A DNA stretch of 64,000 bases from positions 2,852,001-2,916,000 of the forward strand of contig NZ_JARTWB010000002.1 of assembly GCF_031450785.1 (NCBI RefSeq), written 5' to 3'. Positions 8,328-16,762 of this stretch are shown in pieces. The first letter of the stretch is position 1. Each line of letters starts with the position of its first letter. The DNA comes from Caballeronia sp. LZ062. GTDB taxonomy: Bacteria > Pseudomonadota > Gammaproteobacteria > Burkholderiales > Burkholderiaceae. The notes beneath the pieces were generated by a model. It was not told where the DNA came from. It ran no database searches and was given only the letters and a program-made list of their open reading frames with translations. The position numbers and the translations under genes are program-made.

Positions 8328-9113
8328 ATGCCGTCGTCGACCCAGTATCAACCGTTGCCCAACGCCTTCCGTGCCTCGCTTCGCGCTCGCGAGAAGCTGA
8401 TCGGCTGCTGGGCGTCGCTGGCGAGTCCGATCGTCACGGAACTCCTCGGTGTCGTGGGCTTCGACTGGATGCTGCTCGACGCGGAACACGCGCCCAACGA
8501 CACGCTCACGCTCATCCCGCAATTGATGTCGCTCAAAGACAGCGTGAGCGCGCCCGTCGTGCGGCCGCCCGCGAACGAGCCCGTCGGCATCAAGCGCCTG
8601 CTCGATGCCGGCTTCGTCAACTTCCTGATTCCGTTCGTCGACAGCGCCGCCGACGCGACCCGCGCGGTCGCCGCGACGCGCTATCCGCCTGAGGGTATTC
8701 GCGGCGTGTCGGTCGGGCATCGCGGGAACCGTTACGGCACCGTCGCGGACTACTTCAAGGTAGCGAACGACAACATCAGCGTCGCGGTGCAGATCGAGAG
8801 CCGCGCAGCCGTCGATGCCATCGACGAGATCGCGGCTGTCGATGGCGTCGATGCGCTCTTCGTCGGTCCGTCGGATCTCGCCGCCGCCTACGGCCATCTC
8901 GGCGACGCGAACCACCCCGACGTCCAGGCGGCTATCGCGCACGTCTTCGAGCGCGCGCACGCGGCGGGCAAGGCGAGCGGCATTCTCGCGCCCGTGCAAC
9001 AGGACGCCGAGCGCTACCTGTCGATGGGCTGTACGCTCGTCGCGGTATGCGCCGATCTCGGCATGCTCAGAAACGCGGCGCAGGCCGTGAAGAAACACTT
9101 CATCGCACAATGA
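8328..9113 (+). CDS. garL: 2-dehydro-3-deoxyglucarate aldolase (HpcH/HpaI family)
   Basis: 261 residues; ATG 8328 is chosen because AAGGAGG lies five bases upstream. The enzyme cleaves 5-keto-4-deoxy-D-glucarate to pyruvate and tartronate semialdehyde. Stretches such as [33 protein letters not shown] and FVGPSDLAA match E. coli GarL closely along the full length, and the catalytic-base histidine (EHAPND, about residue 54) is kept. The next gene encodes the reductase for its product, so the pair is a functional unit. The sugar-acid dehydratases (GudD/GarD) that supply the substrate are not in the window and may be elsewhere or separated by the adjacent transposon. Confidence 0.93.
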   Translation: MPSSTQYQPLPNAFRASLRAREKLIGCWASLASPIVTELLGVVGFDWMLLDAEHAPNDTLTLIPQLMSLKDSVSAPVVRPPANEPVGIKRLLDAGFVNFLIPFVDSAADATRAVAATRYPPEGIRGVSVGHRGNRYGTVADYFKVANDNISVAVQIESRAAVDAIDEIAAVDGVDALFVGPSDLAAAYGHLGDANHPDVQAAIAHVFERAHAAGKASGILAPVQQDAERYLSMGCTLVAVCADLGMLRNAAQAVKKHFIAQ

Positions 9114-9165
9114 GGCGCGGGCGGCAGCGTCGCCCGACCGGAACCCGAACACAAGGAGCAGATTC

Positions 9166-10062
9166 ATGACGACGAAAGCAGGCTTCATCGGACTCGGCAT
9201 CATGGGGCATCCCATGGCGGCGAATCTCGTCAAGAACGGCGTGGAACTGGCCGCGTTCACGCGCAGCGGCGTGCCGGCCGAGCTGACGCAGGCGGGCGCC
9301 ACCGCGTGCAACAGCCCGGCGGAAGTCGCCGGGAAAGCCGACATCGTCTTCTTGATGGTGCCGGATACGCCCGATGTCGAGCGCGTGCTGTTCGGCGAGA
9401 ACGGCGTCGCCCATTCGCTGCGCGCGGGTCAGATCGTCGTGGACATGAGCTCGATCTCGCCCATCGCGACGCGCGAGTTCGCCGCGAAAGTCCGCGAGCG
9501 CGGCGCGGATTATCTGGATGCGCCCGTGTCCGGCGGCGAAGTCGGCGCGAAGGCGGCATCGCTCACGATCATGGTCGGCGGCGCGCAGGCCACGTTCGAC
9601 AAGGTGAAGCCGCTCTTCGAGATGATGGGCAAGAACATCTCGCTGATCGGCGAGGTCGGCGCGGGGCAGGTCTGCAAGGTGGCGAATCAGGTGATCGTGG
9701 CGGCGACCATCGAGGCGGTCGGCGAGGCACTCCTGCTCGCGTCGAAAGCGGGTGTCGATGCCGAGAAGGTCCGGACCGCGTTGATGGGCGGCTTCGCGTC
9801 GTCGCGCATCCTCGAAGTGCACGGCGAGCGGATGACCAAACGCACGTTCAATCCGGGGTTCCGCATCGAGTTGCATCAGAAGGATTTGAATCTGGCGCTT
9901 TCGACGGCGCAATCGCTCGGCGTCGCGCTGCCGAACACGGCGACGTGCCAGGCGCTCTTCAATGCGTGCACGGCGCACGGCGGCAAGGCGTGGGACCACT
10001 CGGGGATGGTGCGGGCGCTGGAGATCCTCGCGAATCACGAGATCGGGCAGGGCGCGAAGTAG
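9166..10062 (+). CDS. garR: 2-hydroxy-3-oxopropionate (tartronate semialdehyde) reductase
   Basis: 298 residues, ATG with AAGGAG about seven bases upstream, 52 bases after garL. It reduces tartronate semialdehyde to D-glycerate with NAD(P)H, the step after GarL. The Rossmann motif GFIGLGIMG opens the protein; DAPVSGGEVGA is the substrate-binding loop of beta-hydroxyacid dehydrogenases and the lysine in GQVCKVANQ is the expected catalytic residue. The C-terminal FRIELHQKDLNLA is typical of GarR/GlxR. GlxR (glyoxylate pathway) is chemically the same enzyme; the garL neighbour favours garR. Confidence 0.9.
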   Translation: MTTKAGFIGLGIMGHPMAANLVKNGVELAAFTRSGVPAELTQAGATACNSPAEVAGKADIVFLMVPDTPDVERVLFGENGVAHSLRAGQIVVDMSSISPIATREFAAKVRERGADYLDAPVSGGEVGAKAASLTIMVGGAQATFDKVKPLFEMMGKNISLIGEVGAGQVCKVANQVIVAATIEAVGEALLLASKAGVDAEKVRTALMGGFASSRILEVHGERMTKRTFNPGFRIELHQKDLNLALSTAQSLGVALPNTATCQALFNACTAHGGKAWDHSGMVRALEILANHEIGQGAK

Positions 10063-10114
10063 GGCGGTTGGAGCGCGCTTGCGGTCGCCTTCGCGATGGA
10101 GCGGGAATCCGCTC

Positions 10115-10690
10115 CATACGCATGGACTTGTCCGGCTGCCGTGCGCCGTCTTGTCGAAGGACGGCGTGGGCAAGCTGGAGTCGTCGGGTAATGCATCGGC
10201 GATATGTCGCGCGGTCTTCGAGCAGTCGCACGATTCGCCGACAACCGGCCACGCGAAACCTCGAGCGCGAAGCACGGCCTTCCCTGATAGGCCGCTTCAT
10301 GCGTCGGCGGACGGCATACGCATGGACCTGTCCGGCTGAGGCGCGCCGTCCTTTCGAACGACGGCGCAGGCAAGCTGGAGTCGTCGCGTAAAACATCCGC
10401 GATGTGTCGCATGGCTTCGAGCAGTCGCGCACGATTCGCCGATGGAACGGCCACGCGAAACCCCAAGCGCGAAAGCACCGCACATCTCGCTACGCCGCTT
10501 TCATAGATCGGGCGGATGGCGTGCCCATGGACTTGCCCGGCTGACGTGCGCCGTCCTTTCGAACGACGGCGCAGGCAAGCTGGAGTCGTCGGGTAGTTCA
10601 CCGGGAATATGCCGCGCGGTTCTCGAGGGTATCGCGCGGCGGTTCCGTTCCCAAGCACGAAGCACCGCCCATCCCGCTAGGCCGCTTTCT
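10115..10690. repeat. Tandem array of three ~200-bp imperfect repeats
   Basis: The motif CATGGACYTGYCCGGCTG starts at 10121, 10321 and 10526, giving periods of 200 and 205. Each unit then carries a hairpin (stem GCGCCGTC/GACGGCGC in copies 2 and 3, GCCGTC/GACGGC in copy 1, nine-base loop centred on TCGA) at 10145, 10343 and 10548, followed by the shared phrase GCAAGCTGGAGTCGTCG. The periods are not multiples of three, so conserved coding is excluded. The last copy runs to the stop codon of the convergent DUF72 gene. This fills the garR-DUF72 gap (10063-10676). Confidence 0.9.
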
Positions 10691-11504
10691 TCAATCTCTC
10701 GATCAACGCCATCGCCGCGGCCGGATTGGCGGCCTTATACCCGCTGATCACATACAGATAGACATCGCGCGCTGACGCCTTCGCCGGCGGCTTGCCAACG
10801 GTCTGTAAGTCCTCCGGCGCCCCACCCGCTGCCCACTCTTTCGCGCGCGCGGCCCAGTGGTCGAGCGCCGCCTTCGAGTAGCCCAATTTCTGCTTTTCGG
10901 TCGTGCCCATGATGCGCGCGTACACGAACGGCGCGGTGATATCCGCGATCTGCGGATAGTCAGAATCGCCCTCCACGACCACCGCGACACCGTACTTCCG
11001 CAGCAGCGCGACGAACGCGGCATCGGCGAAACTCTCGTGCCGCACTTCCACGGCGTGACGCATCGTGCGGCCTTCGACGCTGGCGGGCAGCAGCTTCAGG
11101 AAGCTCTCGAAATCTTCGGGATCGAAATGCTTGGTCGGCGCGAACTGCCAGTTGATCGCGCCGAGCTTGTCCTGCAGTTCCAGCACGCCGCTCGCGAGAA
11201 AGCGCTCGATGGAATCGCCCGCTTCAGCCAACACCCGCCGATTCGTGGCATAGCGCGGCGCTTTCAGCGAGAACACGAAGTCGTCGGGCGTTTCATCGCG
11301 CCACTTGGCGAACGTGTCCGGCTTCTGCAAACGGTAGAAGGTGCCGTTCACCTCGATGCTCGTCAGTGCGCGGCTCGCGTATTCGAGTTCGCGTTTGTGC
11401 GTGAGACCTTCGGGATAAAACGTGCCGCGCCACGGCTCGAAGTCCCATCCGCCAATACCGACACGAATGCGTGCCGCGCCTTGAGTCTTGTCCTTCGCCG
11501 CCAT
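10677..11504 (-). CDS. DUF72 family protein
   Basis: 275 residues. It starts VGIGGWDFEPWRGTFYP, the hallmark opening of DUF72 (YecE-like) proteins, which adopt a TIM-barrel-like fold. FVFSLKAPRYATNRR, HAVEVRHESF and FVYARIMG are the other conserved blocks. No biochemical role is established for the family. It is convergent with garR across the tandem repeat array, and no operon partner is evident: the upstream cupin gene is 83 bases away on the same strand and may be co-transcribed. Confidence 0.9.
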   Translation of the reverse strand: MAAKDKTQGAARIRVGIGGWDFEPWRGTFYPEGLTHKRELEYASRALTSIEVNGTFYRLQKPDTFAKWRDETPDDFVFSLKAPRYATNRRVLAEAGDSIERFLASGVLELQDKLGAINWQFAPTKHFDPEDFESFLKLLPASVEGRTMRHAVEVRHESFADAAFVALLRKYGVAVVVEGDSDYPQIADITAPFVYARIMGTTEKQKLGYSKAALDHWAARAKEWAAGGAPEDLQTVGKPPAKASARDVYLYVISGYKAANPAAAMALIERLKKAA

Positions 11505-11587
11505 CGGGCATCTCCGGTCTCATGCAGGATCGCTGGATGCCACGAGTGTAGCGAAGGCGCGGCGAGCGTGCCCCACGCTGCGCGCGC

Positions 11588-11854
11588 TTATTTTCGCCCG
11601 ACGAGATAGCTGACGCCTTGCGGCCCGTACTGTTCGGTGTGCTCGACGTTGGCCGGCAAATGGAAGACGTCGCCCACGCGATACAGCCGCGCTTCGTCGC
11701 CTATTCGGAGCGTGATTTGGCCTTCGACGATCAGCGCCTTCGCTTCGAACGGATGCGCGTGTTCATCGAGTGAGCCGTTTGCTTCGCGCGTGACGGTCAC
11801 GGCTTCGGGAAAGCCTTCGGCGGAAAGCTGGGCGAGAAATTCGTCGCGCTGCAT
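11588..11854 (-). CDS. Small single-domain cupin protein
   Basis: 88 residues from ATG 11854 (MQRDEFLAQLSAEGFPE). HAHPFEAKALIVEGQITLRI gives the two metal-binding histidines of cupin motif 1 (HxH), and GDVFHLPANVEHTEQYG contains motif 2 with its terminal histidine. A longer upstream frame exists but has low-complexity arginine-rich sequence and no start signal, so it is rejected. The substrate is unknown; such proteins often bind a metal or small carboxylate. It lies upstream of the DUF72 gene in the same orientation. Confidence 0.75.
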   Translation of the reverse strand: MQRDEFLAQLSAEGFPEAVTVTREANGSLDEHAHPFEAKALIVEGQITLRIGDEARLYRVGDVFHLPANVEHTEQYGPQGVSYLVGRK

Positions 11855-11945
11855 AAGGGCGGTCTCGGGGATAAGAAGAACGAGGTGCGGTTCGGCGTGG
11901 ACGCGAGACGCACCCTCGATGCACCGATGCAAGTTCAAGCCTTTG

Positions 11946-12227
11946 TCAGTTGCCGAAGAAAATGTCGCACTGCGGGCCGCGCGTGCACGGCTTCGAGATG
12001 GCGTCACGGCGCATGGCCGCGGAACCGGTGCCGCTGCGCGTGGACGAAACACCGCCGTACGACATGTCGCCGGTCTGGCTCTGGGTGTCGGCGGACTGCG
12101 TCCACGTGTCGGGCGTGGCCTGCCCCGGGACCTGCGCGGTTCGATAGTAACTCTGCTGCGCCGAGGCGACGCCCGCGGTAGCGAGCAGAGAGGCGGCGAG
12201 CGCCGTCATGACGAGACGTGATTTCAT
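11946..12227 (-). CDS. Small secreted protein of unknown function
   Basis: 93 residues; ATG 12227 is preceded by AAGGAG at good spacing. MKSRLVMTALAASLLATAGVASA is followed by QQSYY, a clear Sec signal peptide with an AxA cleavage site. The mature part is short, polar and rich in Ser, Thr and Gln, with two cysteines near the end (KPCTRGPQCD) that could form a disulfide. I recognise no family. It probably resides in the periplasm. Confidence 0.7.
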   Translation of the reverse strand: MKSRLVMTALAASLLATAGVASAQQSYYRTAQVPGQATPDTWTQSADTQSQTGDMSYGGVSSTRSGTGSAAMRRDAISKPCTRGPQCDIFFGN

Positions 12228-12522
12228 GCTGTGCTCCTTGATAGTGACGCGCTGCGGGCGGGCCGCGCATCTGGGTGGCCCGTAGGCAGAACTCGCGCAG
12301 AACCGCGTCGGGCTTGCCTGCAGCTGCATCGTGCATAGCAACCTGCGCGCCGCGCCCTTCCGTTATAGGCCGCAATTCGGCAATGAACAGCAGATTCGCT
12401 TATACGCTCGTCATCCGGTCAAGGACGTGACGCGACGCGGGCGCGCACGACATTCTTCGCTCACGCGGAGCGCCTTGCGGCCCTAGAATGCGAGGCATCG
12501 ACAGACACGAGGAGCGCGCGCC

Positions 12523-12945
12523 ATGACCGTCACCATCTATCACAACCCGAAGTGCGGCACGTCGCGCAATACGCTTGCGCTGATCCGCAATGCGGGCATC
12601 GAGCCGAATGTCATCGAATATCTCACGGCGCCGCCGAGCCGCGAGACACTCGTCGCGTTGATCGCGCGGGCGGGTCTCACGGTGCGCGACGCGCTGCGCG
12701 AGAAAGGCACGCCTTACGCCGAACTCGGTCTCGACGATCCGTTGCTGACCGACGACCAACTCATCGACGCAATGCTCGCGCATCCGATTCTGATCAACCG
12801 TCCGTTCGTCGACACGCCGCTCGGCGCGCGCCTGTGCCGTCCGTCCGAACTCGTGATCGACCTTTTGCCTTCGCCGCAAAAGGGACCGTTCACTAAGGAA
12901 GACGGCGAAGTGATCATCGACGAAACGGGAAAGCGTGTGCGCTAA
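12523..12945 (+). CDS. arsC: ArsC/Spx-family arsenate reductase-like protein (glutaredoxin type)
   Basis: 140 residues. It begins TIYHNPKCGTSRNTLALI, where the cysteine (residue 11) followed by GTSR is the active site of E. coli plasmid-type ArsC. The lower half has ILINRPFVDT and ARLCRPSE, which carry the arginines that bind arsenate in that family. The usual reaction is glutathione/glutaredoxin-linked reduction of arsenate to arsenite. There is no arsenite pump or ArsR gene next to it, so this may be a housekeeping paralogue. GAGGAG lies about eight bases upstream of the ATG. Confidence 0.85.
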   Translation: MTVTIYHNPKCGTSRNTLALIRNAGIEPNVIEYLTAPPSRETLVALIARAGLTVRDALREKGTPYAELGLDDPLLTDDQLIDAMLAHPILINRPFVDTPLGARLCRPSELVIDLLPSPQKGPFTKEDGEVIIDETGKRVR

Positions 12946-13059
12946 CGTGGTGGCCGTTACGTCGCGTTACCTTTCTGGCAGCGCTGTTGCACCTGTGTCA
13001 GGCATCGCTCTCTAGACTGCATCTCACAGACACGGCACTCGGTGCCAGGAGAGAGCGAA

Positions 13060-13368
13060 ATGAAAAAGAAACTTCTTGGTACGGCTATCGGGCTCGCGGG
13101 ATTGGCGGCGCTGGCGGTGTCCGCATCGGCGTCCGCGCACGTCGATGTGGCAGTGGGAATCGGCGTGCCGGCCTACGGGGTGCCTTACTACGCTCCCGCG
13201 CAGCCGGTGTACGTGCAGCCGGCGGTGCCGGTCGCTTATGGCTACGGATACGGCTACGGCGAAGATCGCTGGCGCGAACGCGCGTGGCGCGAGCGGCGCG
13301 AATGGCGCGAGCATGAATGGCGGCGCGAGCATCGCGAAGAGCGTTGGCACGATCGCCACGGCTGGTAA
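13060..13368 (+). CDS. Small exported protein with Tyr/Pro/Val and Trp-Arg-Glu repeats
   Basis: 102 residues from ATG 13060 (AGGAGAG upstream). A Sec signal peptide (MKKKLLGTAIGLAGLAALAVSASASA) is followed by a YGVPYYAPAQPVYVQPAVPV segment and a highly charged C-terminus made of WRER, WREH and WRREH units. Such small 'PXPV' type exported proteins are common in Burkholderiaceae, but their function is unknown. The alternating Arg/Glu tail could bind a surface polyanion or partner protein; this is inference. An intrinsic terminator follows 20 bases later, so the gene is monocistronic. Confidence 0.75.
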   Translation: MKKKLLGTAIGLAGLAALAVSASASAHVDVAVGIGVPAYGVPYYAPAQPVYVQPAVPVAYGYGYGYGEDRWRERAWRERREWREHEWRREHREERWHDRHGW

Positions 13369-13388
13369 GTGAAGACGCTACGGGTGAC

Positions 13389-13420
13389 GCGGCGGGCCGG
13401 ATGGCTCGCCGCGTTTTTGT
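13389..13420 (+). terminator. Intrinsic terminator after the 13060-13368 gene
   Basis: A 10-bp stem (GCGGCGGGCC/GGCTCGCCGC, one G-U) is followed by GTTTTTGTTT. Confidence 0.8.
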
Positions 13421-13440
13421 TTGCGGCCCTTCATGCAACG

Positions 13441-13456
13441 GCGCCAATATTGGCGC
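13441..13456. promoter_or_regulatory. Perfect 16-bp palindrome GCGCCAATATTGGCGC
   Basis: The site is 36 bases upstream of the RidA-like gene start and just after the terminator of the previous gene, where a repressor or activator dimer could sit. No regulator gene is adjacent. Confidence 0.5.
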
Positions 13457-13491
13457 GCTAACGTAGCGTGCCCAGCACTCGATACAAAGTC

Positions 13492-13890
13492 ATGAGCCAT
13501 TCACCGAAATTCTCGATGATCGACGCCGCGCCCACGCCCGTCGGACCGTTTTCGCACGCCGCCGAAGCCGACGGCTGGGTGTTTCTCACCGGCCAGATGC
13601 CGACCGATCCCGACGACGACAGCGCGCCGCTGCCCGAAGGCATCGCCGCACAGACCCGGCGCGTGATGAACAACCTGATTCTCGTGCTGACCGGCCTCGG
13701 CCTGACGCTCGATCACGTCGTGAGCGTGCGCATCTTCCTGACCGAGTTCAAGCGCGATTACGACGCCATGAACGCCGTCTACCGCTCGTACTTCCTGCCG
13801 AAGCCGTTGCCGGCGCGCACCTGCATCGGCGTGACAGGACTGGCGCGCGATGCGCTCGTGGAAATCGACTTCATCGCCCGGCGGCCTTGA
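13492..13890 (+). CDS. RidA/YjgF-family protein
   Basis: 132 residues from ATG 13492; a GTG at 13468 would add eight residues without better support. PVGPFSHA, FLTGQMPTDP and the C-terminal RTCIGVTGLARDALVEIDFIA are diagnostic of the RidA/YER057c family. RidA enzymes hydrolyse reactive enamine/imine intermediates; the arginine in ARTCIGV matches the residue that binds substrate carboxylate in active members. Possibly a subfamily (Rid) member rather than true RidA. Convergent with alkB. Confidence 0.85.
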   Translation: MSHSPKFSMIDAAPTPVGPFSHAAEADGWVFLTGQMPTDPDDDSAPLPEGIAAQTRRVMNNLILVLTGLGLTLDHVVSVRIFLTEFKRDYDAMNAVYRSYFLPKPLPARTCIGVTGLARDALVEIDFIARRP

Positions 13891-13908
13891 TCGCCCGGCC
13901 CGCGCGGC

Positions 13909-14508
13909 TCACTTGCGCGCCTTCGAAGCGTCCACCCAGCGGAACGTAAGATTGATGCGCTCGCCGCGCGCGCCCGGCTCCTTCGGCACGCGATGCACCC
14001 ATTCCTGCTGCGTGCGCCCGCGCATCACGAGCAGGCTGCCGTGCGTCAGCGAAAGCGCGTGTGTGGCGTGCGTGCGCGCGTGGCGGAATTCGAACCTGCG
14101 CGTCGCGCCGAGACTCACCGAGGCGATCACCGGCTCCGGGCCGAGTTCACGCTCCTTGTCGGCGTGCCAGCCCATGCTGTCGAGTCCGCTGCGGTAACGG
14201 TTGATGAGCACGCTGTTGAATCGCGCGCCGCTGGCTTCCTGCGCGGCGTCGCGTAGCTGCGCGACGGCGGGCGTCCACGGCTGCGGCACGTTGCGAATGC
14301 CCGAATAGACGTAGACCGCGTCCGGCTCGCCCAGCCATGCGGTCAGGCGCGGCAGCGGCACGCGGCCGCCGGGCGTGTTCATCGTGTCCTGCTGCCAGCG
14401 CACTTCGTCGATGAGCGCGGCCATCAGGTCGGAGCCGGCGTCGGCATCGATCCAGTCCGGATGCCACGCGATATCGGGCTTGGGAATGTCGTCGAAAAGA
14501 TCGAACAT
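13909..14508 (-). CDS. alkB: AlkB-family alkylated-DNA repair dioxygenase
   Basis: 199 residues. Fe(II)/2-oxoglutarate dioxygenase that removes methyl groups from N1-methyladenine and N3-methylcytosine. The metal-binding HxD is in MGWHADKE, the distal histidine in EWVHRVPK, and the 2-oxoglutarate arginine in RINLTFRW. The NRYRSGLDSMGWH and PVIASVSLGATRRFEFR blocks are typical of AlkB homologues of the short (about 200 residue) group. No ada or other adaptive-response gene lies nearby. Confidence 0.92.
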   Translation of the reverse strand: MFDLFDDIPKPDIAWHPDWIDADAGSDLMAALIDEVRWQQDTMNTPGGRVPLPRLTAWLGEPDAVYVYSGIRNVPQPWTPAVAQLRDAAQEASGARFNSVLINRYRSGLDSMGWHADKERELGPEPVIASVSLGATRRFEFRHARTHATHALSLTHGSLLVMRGRTQQEWVHRVPKEPGARGERINLTFRWVDASKARK

Positions 14509-14638
14509 GGCAGTGCGGATGCGGCAGAAAGAACCACGATAGCAGAGGCATCGCGCGGTGGCTTTGCGGTGTCTTTCCTGCCGTTCTGCGGCATATGCTA
14601 CAGTCGGCGAGCTATCTCAATAAAAAGCGAAGACACGC

Positions 14639-15031
14639 ATGACCCTGAACGCCGAAACGCATGACGGCGCGGCGTGCCGCCGTATTCTGCTCGTCGATGA
14701 CAGCGCCGATGCGGCCTTCGCCCTGTCGATGCTGCTGGAGGCGCTCGGCCACGAGGTTCGCACCGAGCACGACGGCGTGTGCGCGCTCGATTCCATCGAC
14801 GATTTCCGGCCGGACGTGGTGGTGCTGGACATCGGCTTGCCGGGCATGAGCGGCTTCGACGTGGCGCGCGAGATGCGCAAGCGCGATGCGACCCGTGGCG
14901 CCCTTCTGCTCGCGCTCACCGGCTACGGCAGCGCGGAGGACCGGCAGACCGCGCTCGATGCCGGCTTCGATCATCACCTGACCAAACCCGTTTCCATCGG
15001 CGCTCTCGAGGCGCTGCTCTCGCGCGCCTGA
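14639..15031 (+). CDS. Receiver-only response regulator
   Basis: 130 residues comprising one REC domain and no output domain. The acidic pair D20/D21 (LLVDDS), phospho-acceptor D64 (VVVLDIGLPG), T94 (ALTGYG) and K116 (LTKPV) are all present, so it should be phosphorylatable. DIGLPGMSGFDVAREMR and ALTGYGSAEDRQ resemble the receiver domains of hybrid sensor kinases, suggesting it is a detached receiver in a phosphorelay. No kinase gene is adjacent. Confidence 0.88.
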   Translation: MTLNAETHDGAACRRILLVDDSADAAFALSMLLEALGHEVRTEHDGVCALDSIDDFRPDVVVLDIGLPGMSGFDVAREMRKRDATRGALLLALTGYGSAEDRQTALDAGFDHHLTKPVSIGALEALLSRA

Positions 15032-15039
15032 CCGGGCGT

Positions 15040-15849
15040 TCAATCGGCGATACGCAGCTTCGCCATGTACGGCAGGTGATCCGAGAGCCACGCGGTATCC
15101 TGCGTCGGCACGATCCATTGCACCGGTTTCAGGCCGCGCACGAACATCTTGTCGAGCGCGAGCGCCGGCGAAAACGCCGGAAACGTGCGGCCGGATTCGC
15201 CGAGCATGGTCGCGACTTCGTTCATGCCGAGTTCGCCGAAAAGCGGCACGGAGTCGTTGCGCCAGTCGTTGAAATCGCCCGCCAGCACGAGCGGGCCCTC
15301 CGGCGCTTCCTTCGCGATCCAGTGCGCGATCCAGTTCATCTGACGCAGCCGCGCGGAGCGCGTGAGCGCGAGATGCGCGCACAGCAGCGTGATGGCGTGT
15401 CCCGCGAAGGTGGCGCGCGCGACGAGCAACCCGCGCTTCTCGAAGCGATGTGCCGAAATATCCCAGCGTCCGGACAGATCCAGCGGATGCGGCGACAGAA
15501 TGGCATTGCCGTGCCGCCACGACGGTTTGAACACGTTAGGGCCGAGCGCGATCTGCAACTCGAGCGCGGTGGCGATCTCGGTGGCCTGGCAATGCCAGAC
15601 ATCGTCGAGCGGGGCGGAAAGCGGCTTGCCGAAGCCGCTTGCGAGCACCGGCTGAGGCAACCGCCGGGCCATGGCTTCCTGAAGAAAATAGACGTCTGCG
15701 TTGGTGGTCTGCACCCATCGCTGCATGGCGCTCCATGCGCGCAGGCCGAGCGGCGAGCGCCCCTTGTGCAGATTCCAGCTCACCGCCGTGAAATCCGGCG
15801 TGACCGCATTCGCGGACGGTGCTGGCGGAAGATGTTCTGGATTTCGCAT
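15040..15849 (-). CDS. Endonuclease/exonuclease/phosphatase (EEP) family protein
   Basis: 269 residues. The metal-dependent phosphodiesterase fold is shown by SWNLHKG (Asn), FLQEA (Glu), LVLAGDFNDW (Asp and Asn) and LSDHLPY (Asp-His). No signal peptide or membrane anchor. Substrates in the family range from DNA (ExoIII) to phosphoinositides; the WNLHKG opening is typical of a proteobacterial group of unknown substrate. Convergent with the receiver protein gene, leaving only eight bases between stops. Confidence 0.85.
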   Translation of the reverse strand: MRNPEHLPPAPSANAVTPDFTAVSWNLHKGRSPLGLRAWSAMQRWVQTTNADVYFLQEAMARRLPQPVLASGFGKPLSAPLDDVWHCQATEIATALELQIALGPNVFKPSWRHGNAILSPHPLDLSGRWDISAHRFEKRGLLVARATFAGHAITLLCAHLALTRSARLRQMNWIAHWIAKEAPEGPLVLAGDFNDWRNDSVPLFGELGMNEVATMLGESGRTFPAFSPALALDKMFVRGLKPVQWIVPTQDTAWLSDHLPYMAKLRIAD

Positions 15850-15880
15850 GCGTTCGTTCTTCTGTGCGTGGTGCGCTGGC

Positions 15881-16411
15881 TCACTGCGCCGGCGTGGCTG
15901 AAGCGAGGTTCGCGCGCACGCGATACGTCAGCGACGGATTGCTGTCGATGATCTGCCATTGCGCCCATTCGCCCGGTTTCAGCACGAGCCCGGGATGCGA
16001 GGCGTTCACCTGACGCGGTGCCGGCGGCACCTTGCAGCCCGAGGGCAAAGCCTGCGAGGCGTCGCTCTCCAGCGTTTCTTGCGCGTCGATGGCGAGCGTG
16101 ATGTCGTCGGCGCTCGCGTGCGTCGGCGAAACGGTGAGCGTGCGTTGGAGGTCGATATCGCCGGCCGGCTTGTCCGCACAGCCGACGCGGTTCTGCATGA
16201 TGTTGTGATGCGTATCGGTCTTCGCCTGCCCGACGTTCGTGGTGGCGGAGAACGAGTCGATCTCCTGGCCGTCGCGCACGACCTGCAACTCCCAGTTGAC
16301 CGGCTGCGGCGCGCTCTGTGCAAAAACGGCGTGGCTCGCGGCGAGATATGCGCAGGCGACGAGCGCGGAGCGGAACAAAAGCGGAAAGGCGATGCGGTTC
16401 GTTTCAGTCAT
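15881..16411 (-). CDS. Exported protein of unknown function
   Basis: 176 residues with an N-terminal signal sequence ending near SHAVFAQSAPQ. The mature portion is mostly beta-like with two cysteines (VGCADK, PSGCKV), perhaps a periplasmic disulfide. I do not recognise the family. It sits 31 bases upstream of the EEP gene on the same strand, so the two may be co-transcribed. Confidence 0.65.
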   Translation of the reverse strand: MTETNRIAFPLLFRSALVACAYLAASHAVFAQSAPQPVNWELQVVRDGQEIDSFSATTNVGQAKTDTHHNIMQNRVGCADKPAGDIDLQRTLTVSPTHASADDITLAIDAQETLESDASQALPSGCKVPPAPRQVNASHPGLVLKPGEWAQWQIIDSNPSLTYRVRANLASATPAQ

Positions 16412-16762
16412 TGAAGGCTTCTCCGGCGCGCGGGCGGATCGGATGGCGGCTGGTCCGCGCGAACCTCGCTGCGGGCGGCCGCCGAACGGGTGTGGCTCGG
16501 CGACTGTTTTCTGACACGACGGATCGGGCGCGGTTCAGCGCGAACAAGTCATGTGAGGTCGCACGCCGCCGATTCCAACCTGGCCGCTTCCGAAGCACGT
16601 TCCGAACCCGACCGCCGCCGCATCGCGACGATCATACTCGCGTGCGCGCAAGCCGGCCCGCGTTCCGGAAGATTGGCAGCAGACGCCCGCGACTGCTCGC
16701 TTGCGCGCGATTCTTTCGTCGATACACTGGACTCGTCGAAGCGAGAAAACACGGGGTGCGAC
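16412..16762. other. Gene-free stretch, upstream region of the AAA+ ATPase gene
   Basis: The AAA+ frame stays open upstream to 16490, but the extra residues are arginine- and serine-rich with no conserved feature, so I treat it as non-coding. I see no recognisable promoter consensus or repeat. Confidence 0.5.

Noticed and set aside
10035-10658. Reading frames through the 200-bp repeats
   Set aside because: The 200/205-bp periods break the frame between copies, so no protein is conserved between units.
10115-10690. CRISPR-like array
   Set aside because: Units are adjacent 200-bp imperfect copies with no short identical repeats separated by unique spacers and no cas gene.
16490-16762. 91-residue N-terminal extension of the AAA+ ATPase
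   Set aside because: Arg/Ser-rich with no conserved motif; ATG 16763 gives a family-like start.
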